DNA of 14,794 nucleotides from Desulfobacterales bacterium (GTDB lineage Bacteria; Desulfobacterota; Desulfobacteria; Desulfobacterales; 4be13), in NCBI GenBank assembly GCA_029934695.1, contig JAOZLU010000113.1:1-14794 (forward strand). Reading direction: 5' to 3'. Of this stretch, positions 1 to 5,971 are shown piece by piece. A model generated the notes under the pieces. The model was not told the DNA's origin, did no database searches, and saw only the letters and a program-made list of their open reading frames with translations. A program made the position numbers and the translations under genes. How positions within the stretch are numbered: the stretch's first letter is position 1; each line of letters begins with the position of its first letter.

Positions 1-48
1 AACATCAAACATCAAACATCAAACATCAAACATCGAACATCAAACATG
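1..48. repeat. Heptanucleotide tandem repeat (AACATCA)n
   Basis: About seven units of the 7-bp sequence AACATCA run from the window edge; unit five reads AACATCG and the last reads AACATGA. The final variant unit supplies the ATG of the following glycosyltransferase gene. No Shine-Dalgarno-like sequence lies between repeat and start. The array may extend left of the window. Confidence 0.9.
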
Positions 49-801
49 ATAAATATTTCCGTAACGATTATTTCAAAAAATGAGGCCCACAATATTCGGG
101 ACTGCCTGGAAAGCGTCCTGTGGGCAGATGAGATTATTCTGGTGGATCAGTTCAGCACGGACGGCACTGCTGAAATCGCCCGGGAATTTGGCGCAAAAGT
201 GTTTCAGGAACCATGGCAGGGATTTGCCAGGCAGAAGAACTTCGCTCTCACCAAGGCTGAAGGTTCATGGATTCTCAGCTTGGATGCAGATGAGCGGGCA
301 ACACCGCTTCTCAGGCAGGAAATTGAGGAGACGATAAACCTGAAAGAAGCCTGCAACGGCTATTATATCGGCAGAAAGAATTTCTTTTGCAACCAATGGA
401 TTCGTCACGGGGGCTGGCATCCTGATTACAACCTGAGACTTTTCCGAAAAAACGCAGGCCATTTTCAGGAACGGGCGGTGCATGAAAAAGTTGTGGTGGA
501 CGGCGATACAGGATATCTCAGCCATCCCATTGAACATTATACATACATATCAGTGGCGGACTACTTGAAGAGGCTGGAGCGTTACAGCCGGCTGGCAGCA
601 TCGGAGATATCCAACAGAAAGCGATGGACCCGCTGGCACACTCTGACCCTGAGACCGCTGTTCACTTTTGTGAATATGTATCTGCTCAGGAGAGGAATTC
701 TGGATGGCACACCAGGCCTTTTTCTCGCAGTATCCTACGCCTACTATACTTTTTTAAAGTATTACCGATTTTATGAGGAAGATTTGGTGAATGGTGAATG
801 A
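46..801 (+). CDS. Family 2 glycosyltransferase (WaaE/KdtX-like)
   Basis: A 251-residue protein of the GT-A fold. The N-terminus VTIISKNEAHNI is the usual first strand and nucleotide-binding loop of these enzymes; VDQFSTDGT (residues 33-41) and the metal-binding DxD-type motif LDADE (D80, D82) follow. The C-terminal part (about 210-245) is hydrophobic and aromatic, as in lipopolysaccharide-core glucosyltransferases that sit at the inner membrane. It probably adds a sugar to a lipid-linked or core glycan; donor and acceptor cannot be read from sequence. An O-antigen ligase-type gene follows 31 bp downstream, which supports a role in surface polysaccharide assembly. The start codon is inside a heptamer array with no visible ribosome binding site, and the last four codons run into another heptamer array. 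Length is normal for the family. Confidence 0.9.
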   Translation: MINISVTIISKNEAHNIRDCLESVLWADEIILVDQFSTDGTAEIAREFGAKVFQEPWQGFARQKNFALTKAEGSWILSLDADERATPLLRQEIEETINLKEACNGYYIGRKNFFCNQWIRHGGWHPDYNLRLFRKNAGHFQERAVHEKVVVDGDTGYLSHPIEHYTYISVADYLKRLERYSRLAASEISNRKRWTRWHTLTLRPLFTFVNMYLLRRGILDGTPGLFLAVSYAYYTFLKYYRFYEEDLVNGE

Positions 802-837
802 TGAATGATGAATGGTAAATGGTAAATAACAAATGAG
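789..837. repeat. Heptanucleotide tandem repeat (GAATGRT)n
   Basis: Seven consecutive 7-bp units: GAATGGT, GAATGAT, GAATGAT, GAATGGT, AAATGGT, AAATAAC, AAATGAG. The array covers the last codons and stop of the glycosyltransferase gene, the whole intergenic gap, and the ATG (833-835) of the next gene. It differs in sequence from the array at 1-48 but has the same period and the same position over a start codon. Confidence 0.9.
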
Positions 838-2047
838 TATTGCATCAGTTTTGGACGAAAAAATTGAAAATAAAGAACGGTGGCTCAGGCTTGCGGAACA
901 GATTGAGGATTTCGGGCTTTTTGCCATGATTTTATGCCTTCCTCTGTTTGAATCACCAACCACCATAAGTCTTGGTATTGCTTTCACCGGATTTCTGATG
1001 AAACGGGTGGTCACCAAGGACTGGCAAATTGAAAAGGGCTATTTCGGCTGGGGGCTGATCGCCTATTTTGGCGCAGTCTTCGTGAGCGGACTCATGGCTG
1101 AAGATAAATATATCGGACTGCGAGGAGCGTGGGACGTGCTGCGGTTTGGGAGTATCTTCTTCCTCCTTATCAATGACTACCGACAGAAAGAGAAACTCCG
1201 CGTTCTTTTTTGGCTGCTGATTCTGAGTACGCTCGCGGGGGTACTCTGGGGTATTGCTGAGTTTATGACTGTTTCTGAACAGACGGTGGTGCGTATCAGG
1301 AATGTCGGCAATGGCAACCACTCCGGCTTTTATATTGCAGAGATACTTTGTCTGACAACAAGCGCACTGATATTCCACTACGCTAATACTCGGCGAATTA
1401 AAATTGTACTGGGCGTGACCCACTGTATTTTTCTGGCGGGACTCTTCCTGACCCAGTCCCGGTCTGCCTTTATGGGATACGGCATTTTCCTCATTTACCT
1501 GTTTTTTCGTGACCCCGGACACCGGCGCCAGTTTGCCATAATGGCGGTCTGCTGTGTATTGTGTTTTGCCGTAATTCTGAGCTTCAGGAGCAGTCTGCAA
1601 GAGAAAATGGTGGATACAGTGACTTTTGAATGCAGATATCACTTCTGGCGGGCCGCCATTCTCGCATACGCCGAAAATCCGGTTTTCGGAACCGGTCCGA
1701 ACCATTATCAGCGGACAGATTTTGAACGGTACGGAATCCCGGAGAAATTCCGCTACAGTCATCCCCACAGCCTGCCATTTAAAGTGCTGTCGGAATTCGG
1801 GACTGTGGGAGTGATTGCCTTTGTTTTTATGATTTATTCATTTATCAGACAATTCCGAGCCCCGCCTGAAGAGAAGCAGGCAAAAATATATTTCTGCGGC
1901 GCAGTGGGTGCTATGATGATTATCCTCGGCGGAGGCGTGTTCAACACCACCCTTCACCATGAAACTGCCATGATGTTCTCTCTGCTTGTCGGACTCTCCG
2001 CAGCTTGTAAAGGGAAGGATGAGAGCAGGTGCGGGAGCCTCCCCTGA
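833..2047 (+). CDS. O-antigen ligase / Wzy-type polymerase family membrane protein
   Basis: A 404-residue integral membrane protein with roughly ten to twelve hydrophobic segments. The large periplasmic loop near residues 255-310 carries the family signature: FGTGPNHYQ, then YSHPHSLPFKVLSEFGTVG, matching the H-x-x-x-hydrophobic motif of the Wzy_C/O-antigen ligase domain (PF04932). Proteins of this family join a finished glycan to lipid A-core or another acceptor, or polymerise repeat units, on the periplasmic side of the inner membrane. The family does not separate ligase from polymerase by sequence alone, so no gene symbol is given. The start ATG is in a heptamer array without an evident Shine-Dalgarno sequence; an in-frame stop just upstream rules out a longer start. 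It probably forms one transcription unit with the upstream glycosyltransferase. Confidence 0.88.
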   Translation: MSIASVLDEKIENKERWLRLAEQIEDFGLFAMILCLPLFESPTTISLGIAFTGFLMKRVVTKDWQIEKGYFGWGLIAYFGAVFVSGLMAEDKYIGLRGAWDVLRFGSIFFLLINDYRQKEKLRVLFWLLILSTLAGVLWGIAEFMTVSEQTVVRIRNVGNGNHSGFYIAEILCLTTSALIFHYANTRRIKIVLGVTHCIFLAGLFLTQSRSAFMGYGIFLIYLFFRDPGHRRQFAIMAVCCVLCFAVILSFRSSLQEKMVDTVTFECRYHFWRAAILAYAENPVFGTGPNHYQRTDFERYGIPEKFRYSHPHSLPFKVLSEFGTVGVIAFVFMIYSFIRQFRAPPEEKQAKIYFCGAVGAMMIILGGGVFNTTLHHETAMMFSLLVGLSAACKGKDESRCGSLP

Positions 2048-2317
2048 ATCCGTTATAATCAGGATTTTTTAATCATAACAGGCTGGAAATATCGGTTTAT
2101 AGCTAATCAGGATATCAGAAACAGCATTGATGAGGCTGGAAGAAAAACAATAACTTTTGTGGAAGGTTATGATGATCGGGTGATTCACAGAATTCTTTAC
2201 AGGGAGGAATTGAACCGCATTGACCTTATAGACGTGAGTGTTCACGGAGAAGCAACTGGGGGTGCTGATGCAGTCAAAGAATACATTGAAAAGATGAAGA
2301 ACTGTATTTCGGAATAA
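2048..2317 (+). pseudogene. Start-less TOPRIM/DUF4435-like fragment
   Basis: After the ligase stop the same frame stays open for 89 codons to a TAA, but holds no usable ATG or GTG near its beginning. The translation looks protein-like: KTITFVEGYDDRVIHRIL near 2145-2195, then SVHGEATGGADAVKEYIEKM. The phrase FVEGYDD resembles the first acidic motif of TOPRIM domains, as in DUF4435 and OLD-type nucleases, which begin with a hydrophobic strand followed by VEGxxD. This is most simply the remains of a larger gene that lost both its start and its C-terminal part. The family assignment is tentative. No terminator is visible between the ligase and this fragment. Confidence 0.45.
2052..2070. repeat. 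19-bp sequence shared with 12074-12092, inverted
   Basis: GTTATAATCAGGATTTTTT occurs here, and its exact reverse complement occurs at 12074-12092. Here it is also part of an imperfect stem-loop, since AATCATAAC follows at 2071-2079 and can pair with the leading GTTATAATC. It lies just after the ligase stop codon. Confidence 0.55.
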
Positions 2318-2361
2318 TTGACAGAGATTACAGGACAGATAACGGGCTGCAGAATAAAAAT

Positions 2362-2406
2362 CTCATCGCCTGATCCTGACAATCCGGATTTATCTTAGCA
2401 CGGGCA
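2362..2406. repeat. Dispersed repeat block C, copy 1
   Basis: This 45-bp stretch beginning CTCATCGCCTGATCCTGAC is matched almost base for base at 4635-4679, and more loosely at 5904-5945. Copies 1 and 2 both lie just beyond the stop codon of a winged-helix gene copy (2436 and 4706), so the block belongs to the duplicated module or its flank. Confidence 0.8.
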
Positions 2407-2435
2407 ACGCGGGTCAGATGCTTTTTTATTTTAAA

Positions 2436-2915
2436 TCAATAGTCCATATCAAGATATCCATAAAGATATTCTTTTAATTGGAATATCTGGTTGCTTAACT
2501 CGGAAAACTCTCCCATCTTCGACAGCTTGATTGAAATCACTTCCCTGTCAGGGATCATCTTCTGCAACTCAAATTTCAATATTTTCGCATCAATATTTAC
2601 ATCGGATTTTTTTAATATTTTATTTGAATTTAAGTATTTTATTATCTCACTGATTTCGTCAATAATCGGTTTTCTTGATGCCTTTACTTTGGCTTCCGAC
2701 AACTTGGACACAGCTTTTTCAACTTGCTGTTTCAATTCTTGCCGTACTAAGAAATCTTCAAATGCTGACATAAAATTTGCATCTTTTTCCTCTATACAGA
2801 TAATTCCGGACGGAGTGATTTCAACAAAAACATCACCAGGAGAATATAAAGTCCTGACATAACCTTCAGCTTCAAGATATCTTGCTATTTCATATACTTC
2901 ACCAGGTTTTGGCAT
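2436..2915 (-). CDS. Truncated winged-helix protein fused to the aspartyl protease start region (rearranged copy)
   Basis: The preferred start is the ATG at 2915 (MPKPGEVYEIARYLE), giving 159 residues; AAGGGA lies 6 nt upstream. From KPGEVYE onward the protein equals residues 40-197 of the winged-helix protein at 4706-5299 except for one change (Tyr for His, base 2861 against 5131). What comes before is different: the first 39 residues of the intact protein are missing and the start, ribosome binding site and leader match those of the aspartyl protease gene at 5669. This is what an in-frame deletion of 484 bp (equivalent to 5181-5664) would leave. The early helices of the winged-helix fold are gone, so DNA binding is doubtful, while the recognition-helix/wing part (IARYLEAEGYV, VFVEITPSGI) and the helical C-terminal half remain. 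An upstream start at 3008 would add a leader homologous to untranslated DNA of the other copy and is less likely. Expression is possible but unproven. Confidence 0.6.
   Translation of the reverse strand: MPKPGEVYEIARYLEAEGYVRTLYSPGDVFVEITPSGIICIEEKDANFMSAFEDFLVRQELKQQVEKAVSKLSEAKVKASRKPIIDEISEIIKYLNSNKILKKSDVNIDAKILKFELQKMIPDREVISIKLSKMGEFSELSNQIFQLKEYLYGYLDMDY
2441..2910. repeat. 470-bp direct repeat, copy 1 (99.8% identical to 4711-5180)
   Basis: Read base by base, this segment equals 4711-5180 except at 2861 (A) against 5131 (G). It covers codons for the C-terminal 158 residues of the winged-helix protein. Identity breaks sharply at 2910/5180 on the right. On the left it fades into a short variable stretch before block C. 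Confidence 0.93.
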
Positions 2916-3005
2916 ACGATATCCCTTTTTAATTTTTTTTAGAATATGCGGAAAATATGTCAGATTTCGTTCAATTTTTATCATGTTATAAATTATGGCA
3001 ATAAG
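2911..3005. repeat. Leader repeat, copy 1 (about 93% identical to 5665-5759)
   Basis: This 95-bp segment carries the ribosome binding site (AAGGGA, minus strand, 2927-2922) and ATG (2915) plus the AT-rich DNA upstream. It matches 5665-5759 with seven substitutions by eye. The adjoining 470-bp repeat has only one, so the two parts have different histories. Confidence 0.85.
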
Positions 3006-3145
3006 CAATCAACGACTGAGATCAGTGATGACTCTGCGTTCATCTCAGTTTCATGAGAACTTATGGCATCATAGCCGTATCCGCACAAAGCTCTCGATAT
3101 CCGCCAACTGAGATTTTCATTCAGATAAATTTTTGGTTTGCTCAT
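2993..3145 (-). pseudogene. Truncated DUF5615 (PIN-like) toxin
   Basis: A 50-codon frame starts at the ATG at 3145, inside the 3' end of the DUF433 gene (29-nt overlap). It reads MSKPKIYLNENLSWRISRAL, then YGYDAISSHETEMNAES. This is the standard N-terminus of DUF5615 PIN-like toxins, normally about 110 residues and normally encoded directly after DUF433. The family's early acidic motif DENL appears here as NENL, so the first acidic residue is Asn (N9). After residue 40 the frame leaves the family pattern (LISVVDCLLP) and stops at 2993, entering the leader of the rearranged winged-helix copy. The toxin thus seems to have been cut by arrival of that module and is almost certainly inactive. Confidence 0.72.
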
Positions 3146-3515
3146 CTTTCATCCGCTCTATAATTGGCTGCCAATGCTCATAGATGGCTTCGTCAAGCAG
3201 CCTGTCCATTTCATTCCGGTTATCATGACAATATGCCAGTGCGTCATAAATCTGTGCCGGTGAAAGCCTCGGATAATCCCAGAGCAGTTCATCCACGGAA
3301 CTGCCAAGCTGATATTGTTCGACAATGCTGCGAACCATAATCCGGGTTCCCAGAACAATCGGTTCTCCGCCCCCGACGCCCTGTACTTTCACAACATGAG
3401 GATGCTCACTGTGTTCGACAGGTTTTCCTTCATACATATTTTGTATTTTGCCTGCCGTAAAGAACATTCCCGGAAGGTTTTCGTTTTGTCTGGTTATCAT
3501 ACAAAGTGTTCTCAT
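3117..3515 (-). CDS. DUF433 family antitoxin
   Basis: Up to 132 residues. The DUF433 core runs from about residue 39 to 108: HPHVVKVQGVGGGEPIVLGTR, then IMVRSIVEQYQLGSSVDELL, YPRLSPAQIYDALAYCHDN and the helix ending MDRLLDEA. The GTRI...IVEQY...L...YPRLSPAQIYDAL order is diagnostic. DUF433 proteins are helix-turn-helix antitoxins that pair with DUF5615 PIN-like toxins and usually repress their own operon. Here the toxin frame overlaps the 3' end but is broken, so this is probably an orphan antitoxin. The start is uncertain: the ATG at 3515 has a poor AGGT upstream; an internal ATG at 3437 (MYEGKPVEH) would give 106 residues and keeps the whole domain. Confidence 0.8.
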   Translation of the reverse strand: MRTLCMITRQNENLPGMFFTAGKIQNMYEGKPVEHSEHPHVVKVQGVGGGEPIVLGTRIMVRSIVEQYQLGSSVDELLWDYPRLSPAQIYDALAYCHDNRNEMDRLLDEAIYEHWQPIIERMKDEQTKNLSE

Positions 3516-3779
3516 TAACCTGTTTAAATATGGTATGTTAATTCTGATGGGTAACTGAGAAGTAAGCCGGCCATTCAGTTTTTATTTCAAAAGCGGGCTG
3601 ACGCCTGAGATAAGCGGCGGGATTCGTTGAGCCATTCAGCCTCCGCCGCCCGCTTATGGACAGATGCGCCTGTTGCCGGACGCACCTCAGCCGGCTGCCT
3701 GTCTCACTGAGACCGGAGCGATTTTCTCTTTCCACTTTTATAACCGGCCTGCCTCATTGAAAAAAATATAACGTATGGC
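3516..3779. other. Non-coding gap with GC-rich inverted repeat and repeat block A
   Basis: No convincing gene. An imperfect stem-loop has arms at 3610-3621 (ATAAGCGGCGGG) and 3646-3657 (CCGCCCGCTTAT). Repeat block A, CAGATGCGCCTGTTGCC, lies at 3661-3677 and recurs exactly at 5811-5827. The segment is GC-rich compared with the AT-rich toxin-antitoxin genes on both sides. A promoter for the DUF433 gene should lie near 3520-3560 but is not clear. Confidence 0.6.
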
Positions 3780-3968
3780 TCACCTGCCAGGATGGAGCGC
3801 AACGGAATCCTCAACACTCCTCTTTTTCATGAGATTAACAACACGATTACTATATTTTTTTTGTTTTTTACGCAGGTCAGCGAAAATCGCATCTGCATCA
3901 TAATTAAATTTTTTTGCAAGTTCATCGCGTATTTTTCTGACCTCATTTACTATATGGTCATCAATCAT
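3780..3968 (-). CDS. Small antitoxin-like protein paired with PIN toxin
   Basis: A 62-residue charged, helical protein: MIDDHIVNEVRKIRDELAKK, then FNYDADAIFADLRKKQKK. The phrase VRxIRDELAxKFNYDxDAIFxDL is typical of the small proteins encoded immediately after VapC-like PIN toxins of the kind at 3968-4441. Its start overlaps the toxin stop by one base (TAATG), and GGAGG lies about 7 nt upstream inside the toxin gene, which suggests translational coupling. No DNA-binding motif is obvious. It presumably neutralises the toxin by direct binding; this is inferred from family and position. The C-terminal tail after VVNLMKKR is not recognisable. Confidence 0.75.
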   Translation of the reverse strand: MIDDHIVNEVRKIRDELAKKFNYDADAIFADLRKKQKKYSNRVVNLMKKRSVEDSVALHPGR

Positions 3969-4441
3969 TATCCGTCCTCCATCAAGTTTTCAGGGGTGCA
4001 GACAATTGGCATTTCAAAGTCGGATGCTGCACAAATTTTCCCGATTTTTTTTAATATATGAGCATTTGCAATATGTTTGCAGTTCCACGTTAACAGATAG
4101 TTTGCTTCATGAACTGTTGCAACCGCTATATGAGCTGCATCACGAACTGCTTTCTGAGGAATGACACCGCTGTTCAGGATAGCCTTCGTCAGCGTATTTG
4201 CTTCTTCCGTCAGATCAAGCAGCATAAGTTCATCAATAATTGCCAGCCGCTTTTTAATTTCATTCTCATCACCGGATGATGCCTCATCAACAACAATTTC
4301 AGAGATATAGCATTCATATTTTATTTTCCGGTTAGCCCACCAGTCATTAGTAACCTGTTGATGAGCGGCAACAATTAAATCGCGGCTTGGAAGAGCAACA
4401 AGATAACTTATGAATGTTGTCTCAAGATATACAGTTTCCAT
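3968..4441 (-). CDS. VapC-family PIN-domain ribonuclease toxin
   Basis: A 157-residue PIN-domain protein. Visible family features are METVYLETTFISYLVA at the N-terminus (Glu7 in place of the usual first Asp, common in this subfamily), the acidic SEIVVDEASSGD near residues 47-58, AVRDAAHIAVATVHEANYLL with a central Asp, and TWNCKHIANAH. These residues form the metal site of PIN nucleases, which in VapC toxins cut RNA. The C-terminal IVCTPENLME is also typical. AGGGA lies just upstream of the ATG. The order is toxin first, antitoxin second, with a one-base overlap. The module looks complete, unlike the neighbouring DUF433/DUF5615 pair. The RNA target cannot be inferred. Confidence 0.88.
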   Translation of the reverse strand: METVYLETTFISYLVALPSRDLIVAAHQQVTNDWWANRKIKYECYISEIVVDEASSGDENEIKKRLAIIDELMLLDLTEEANTLTKAILNSGVIPQKAVRDAAHIAVATVHEANYLLTWNCKHIANAHILKKIGKICAASDFEMPIVCTPENLMEDG

Positions 4442-4540
4442 TTTTTCCCTATAAGTTCTTCATCATTTTTTGACAGTCGAATGATTAAAATGAGCGGCGG
4501 TGGGGGATTTGCTGAGACATTCAACTGAGAAACCCTCGCA

Positions 4541-4603
4541 GACCCGGACGTGAGGATTTTTCCTCATCCGGTTCCTCAGTTCGGAAGGTGTCAGAGCGGT
4601 CAC
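4541..4603. repeat. Dispersed repeat block B, copy 1
   Basis: Starts GACCCGGACGTGAGG and ends CAGAGCGGTCAC. It matches 5834-5900 with scattered changes and a small indel; the shared parts are CCGGACGTGA, CCTCATCCG, TTCCTCAGTTC and the CAGAGC-GTCAC end. The first half can fold, GAGGA with TCCTC around a T-rich loop. In both places block C follows within a few tens of bases. Confidence 0.75.
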
Positions 4604-4634
4604 CCGCCGGACAACAATATCTAATTTCATGTGG

Positions 4635-4679
4635 CTCATCGCCCGATCCTGACAATCCGGATTTATCTTGGCACGGGCA
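4635..4679. repeat. Dispersed repeat block C, copy 2
   Basis: Differs from copy 1 (2362-2406) at only two positions by eye (CCCGATCC for CCTGATCC and CTTGGCAC for CTTAGCAC). It lies 26 bp beyond the stop of the intact winged-helix gene. Confidence 0.8.
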
Positions 4680-4705
4680 TAACGCAAGGTTAGCTGCTTT
4701 TTTAA

Positions 4706-5299
4706 TCAATAGTCCATATCAAGATATCCATAAAGATATTCTTTTAATTGGAATATCTGGTTGCTTAACTCGGAAAACTCTCCCATCTTCGACAGCTTGA
4801 TTGAAATCACTTCCCTGTCAGGGATCATCTTCTGCAACTCAAATTTCAATATTTTCGCATCAATATTTACATCGGATTTTTTTAATATTTTATTTGAATT
4901 TAAGTATTTTATTATCTCACTGATTTCGTCAATAATCGGTTTTCTTGATGCCTTTACTTTGGCTTCCGACAACTTGGACACAGCTTTTTCAACTTGCTGT
5001 TTCAATTCTTGCCGTACTAAGAAATCTTCAAATGCTGACATAAAATTTGCATCTTTTTCCTCTATACAGATAATTCCGGACGGAGTGATTTCAACAAAAA
5101 CATCACCAGGAGAATATAAAGTCCTGACATGACCTTCAGCTTCAAGATATCTTGCTATTTCATATACTTCACCAGGTTTTGACATGGTATCAAGATGCTC
5201 GATTATATCTTTCAAACTGAAAAAACCATATTGCCTTTTTCTCTTTAAGGTATATAAAATTCCCAGGATGTAATCATACCGCTCTTTGTATTTAAGCAT
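4706..5299 (-). CDS. Winged-helix protein encoded with an aspartyl protease (function unknown)
   Basis: A 197-residue protein. Residues 1-82 look like a winged helix: YDYILGILYTLKRKRQYG, FFSLKDIIEHLD, the probable recognition-helix region KPGEVYEIARYLEAEGHV, and a two-stranded wing DVFVEITPSGIICIEEK. Residues 90-197 are predicted helical and charged, perhaps an oligomerisation or partner-binding part. I do not recognise a named family. The ATG overlaps the end of the aspartyl protease gene by 8 nt (ATGCTTAA) and AAGGA lies about 8 nt upstream, so translation is probably coupled. The protein may be a regulator or a substrate of the protease; neither is shown. A 470-bp part of this gene recurs almost unchanged at 2441-2910. 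Confidence 0.72.
   Translation of the reverse strand: MLKYKERYDYILGILYTLKRKRQYGFFSLKDIIEHLDTMSKPGEVYEIARYLEAEGHVRTLYSPGDVFVEITPSGIICIEEKDANFMSAFEDFLVRQELKQQVEKAVSKLSEAKVKASRKPIIDEISEIIKYLNSNKILKKSDVNIDAKILKFELQKMIPDREVISIKLSKMGEFSELSNQIFQLKEYLYGYLDMDY
4711..5180. repeat. 470-bp direct repeat, copy 2
   Basis: Partner of 2441-2910, same orientation, 2270 bp apart, with one mismatch (5131). It ends inside the winged-helix gene at codon 40. The DNA from 5181 to 5664 has no counterpart in copy 1. Confidence 0.93.
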
Positions 5300-5669
5300 G
5301 TGTAGTATCCTTTATCAAACTGAATTTATTACGCTTCTTACTAATTCCAAAATGGTCAAAGTTATTCAGAAACTTAAAATGCCCCAACAATGAATAAGGT
5401 GTCTTCAATCCTTTGTCATACACTGCCACGATATCGAATTCAAACCCTTTAATTTTCAATTTCACATTATACACTGGCAATTCCGGTGATGAACCGCCAT
5501 ATTGTATTTTGATTCTTTCAATTATCGGAGTTTTTTCATCTTTAAAAAGATCATTGAATGAGCTGTTCAGTATTGAAATTGAGGCTCCGGTATCAACTAA
5601 AAATTTTTTTGCGGTATAAGTTTTCTTGTCATTATGCGGATTCAGAACAGTGCCATAAAGATATGGCAT
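5292..5669 (-). CDS. Retropepsin-like (clan AA) aspartyl protease
   Basis: A 125-residue protein from the ATG at 5669, chosen because AAGGGA lies 6 nt upstream and MPYLYGTVLNP begins like the first strand of this family. The catalytic motif is FLVDTGAS (D26-T27-G28). The second signature of retropepsins, two hydrophobic residues then Gly, is YSLLGHFKFLNNFDHF (LLG) near residue 95. The single-motif, about 125-residue size means it would work as a homodimer, as retroviral proteases do. No signal peptide or membrane segment is seen, so it is probably cytoplasmic. An upstream in-frame ATG would add 23 residues encoded by an AT-rich leader that recurs at 2911-3005; I treat that as untranslated. 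It is followed by a winged-helix gene with an 8-nt overlap. Confidence 0.82.
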   Translation of the reverse strand: MPYLYGTVLNPHNDKKTYTAKKFLVDTGASISILNSSFNDLFKDEKTPIIERIKIQYGGSSPELPVYNVKLKIKGFEFDIVAVYDKGLKTPYSLLGHFKFLNNFDHFGISKKRNKFSLIKDTTHA

Positions 5670-5759
5670 ACGATATCCCTTTTTAATTTTTTTCAGAATT
5701 TGTGGAAAGTATGTCAGGTTTTGTTCAATTTTTATCATGTTATAAATTATGGTAATAAG
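5665..5759. repeat. Leader repeat, copy 2
   Basis: Start region and upstream DNA of the aspartyl protease gene; about 93% identical to 2911-3005. The best-kept part, around TTATAAATTATGG near 5740, may be the promoter. Beyond 5759 the copies diverge; here the DNA goes on with two and a half copies of an 8-bp unit, GACTAAGC. Confidence 0.8.
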
Positions 5760-5971
5760 CGACTAAGCGACTAAGTGACGGCGGATCCCTCTTCAACCAT
5801 CCGTTCCGGGCAGATGCGCCTGTTGCCACCCGCAACCCCGGACGTGAAAGAAGATTTCCCTCATCCGATTCCTCAGTTCAGAACATTTCAGAGCAGTCAC
5901 TGGCTTATGCCCGATCCCAACGGTCCGAATTTAACTTGACACGGTATGAGTGCATTGCTTCACCTGATGAT
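5760..5971. other. Non-coding region with repeat blocks A, B and C
   Basis: Contains an 8-bp tandem (GACTAAGC) at about 5759-5775, block A (CAGATGCGCCTGTTGCC) at 5811-5827, block B at 5834-5900 and a diverged block C at 5904-5945. No gene is visible. The order A-B-C is most complete here, suggesting a single repeat element of about 135 bp whose other copies are partial. Confidence 0.6.

Larger units (their letters stand above)
4442..4705. other. Non-coding gap made of dispersed repeats
   Basis: Nothing here looks like a gene. The segment holds repeat blocks B (4541-4603) and C (4635-4679), followed by a short T-rich stretch leading into the duplicated winged-helix gene. A promoter for the PIN toxin operon should lie near 4450-4490 but is not clear. 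Confidence 0.6.

Noticed and set aside
953..1768. Long minus-strand open frame opposite the ligase gene
   Set aside because: It is antisense to a clear membrane protein gene, has no recognisable domain, no ribosome binding site and a composition set by the opposite strand.
2491..2862. Plus-strand frame present identically at 4761-5132
   Set aside because: Being duplicated is explained by the 470-bp repeat; it is antisense to the winged-helix gene and has no start signals.
3538..3735. Short minus-strand frame over repeat block A and the GC-rich hairpin
   Set aside because: Sequence is dominated by repeats and Arg/Ser-rich translation; no start signal and no domain.
4463..4709. Two short frames over repeat blocks B and C
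   Set aside because: Their sequence is that of dispersed non-coding repeats; the parallel copy at 5834-5945 does not keep the frames open.
5669..5738. 23-residue N-terminal extension of the aspartyl protease
   Set aside because: The ATG at 5669 has a good ribosome binding site, and the upstream region is an AT-rich leader also found in copy 1, so translation from 5738 is unlikely.
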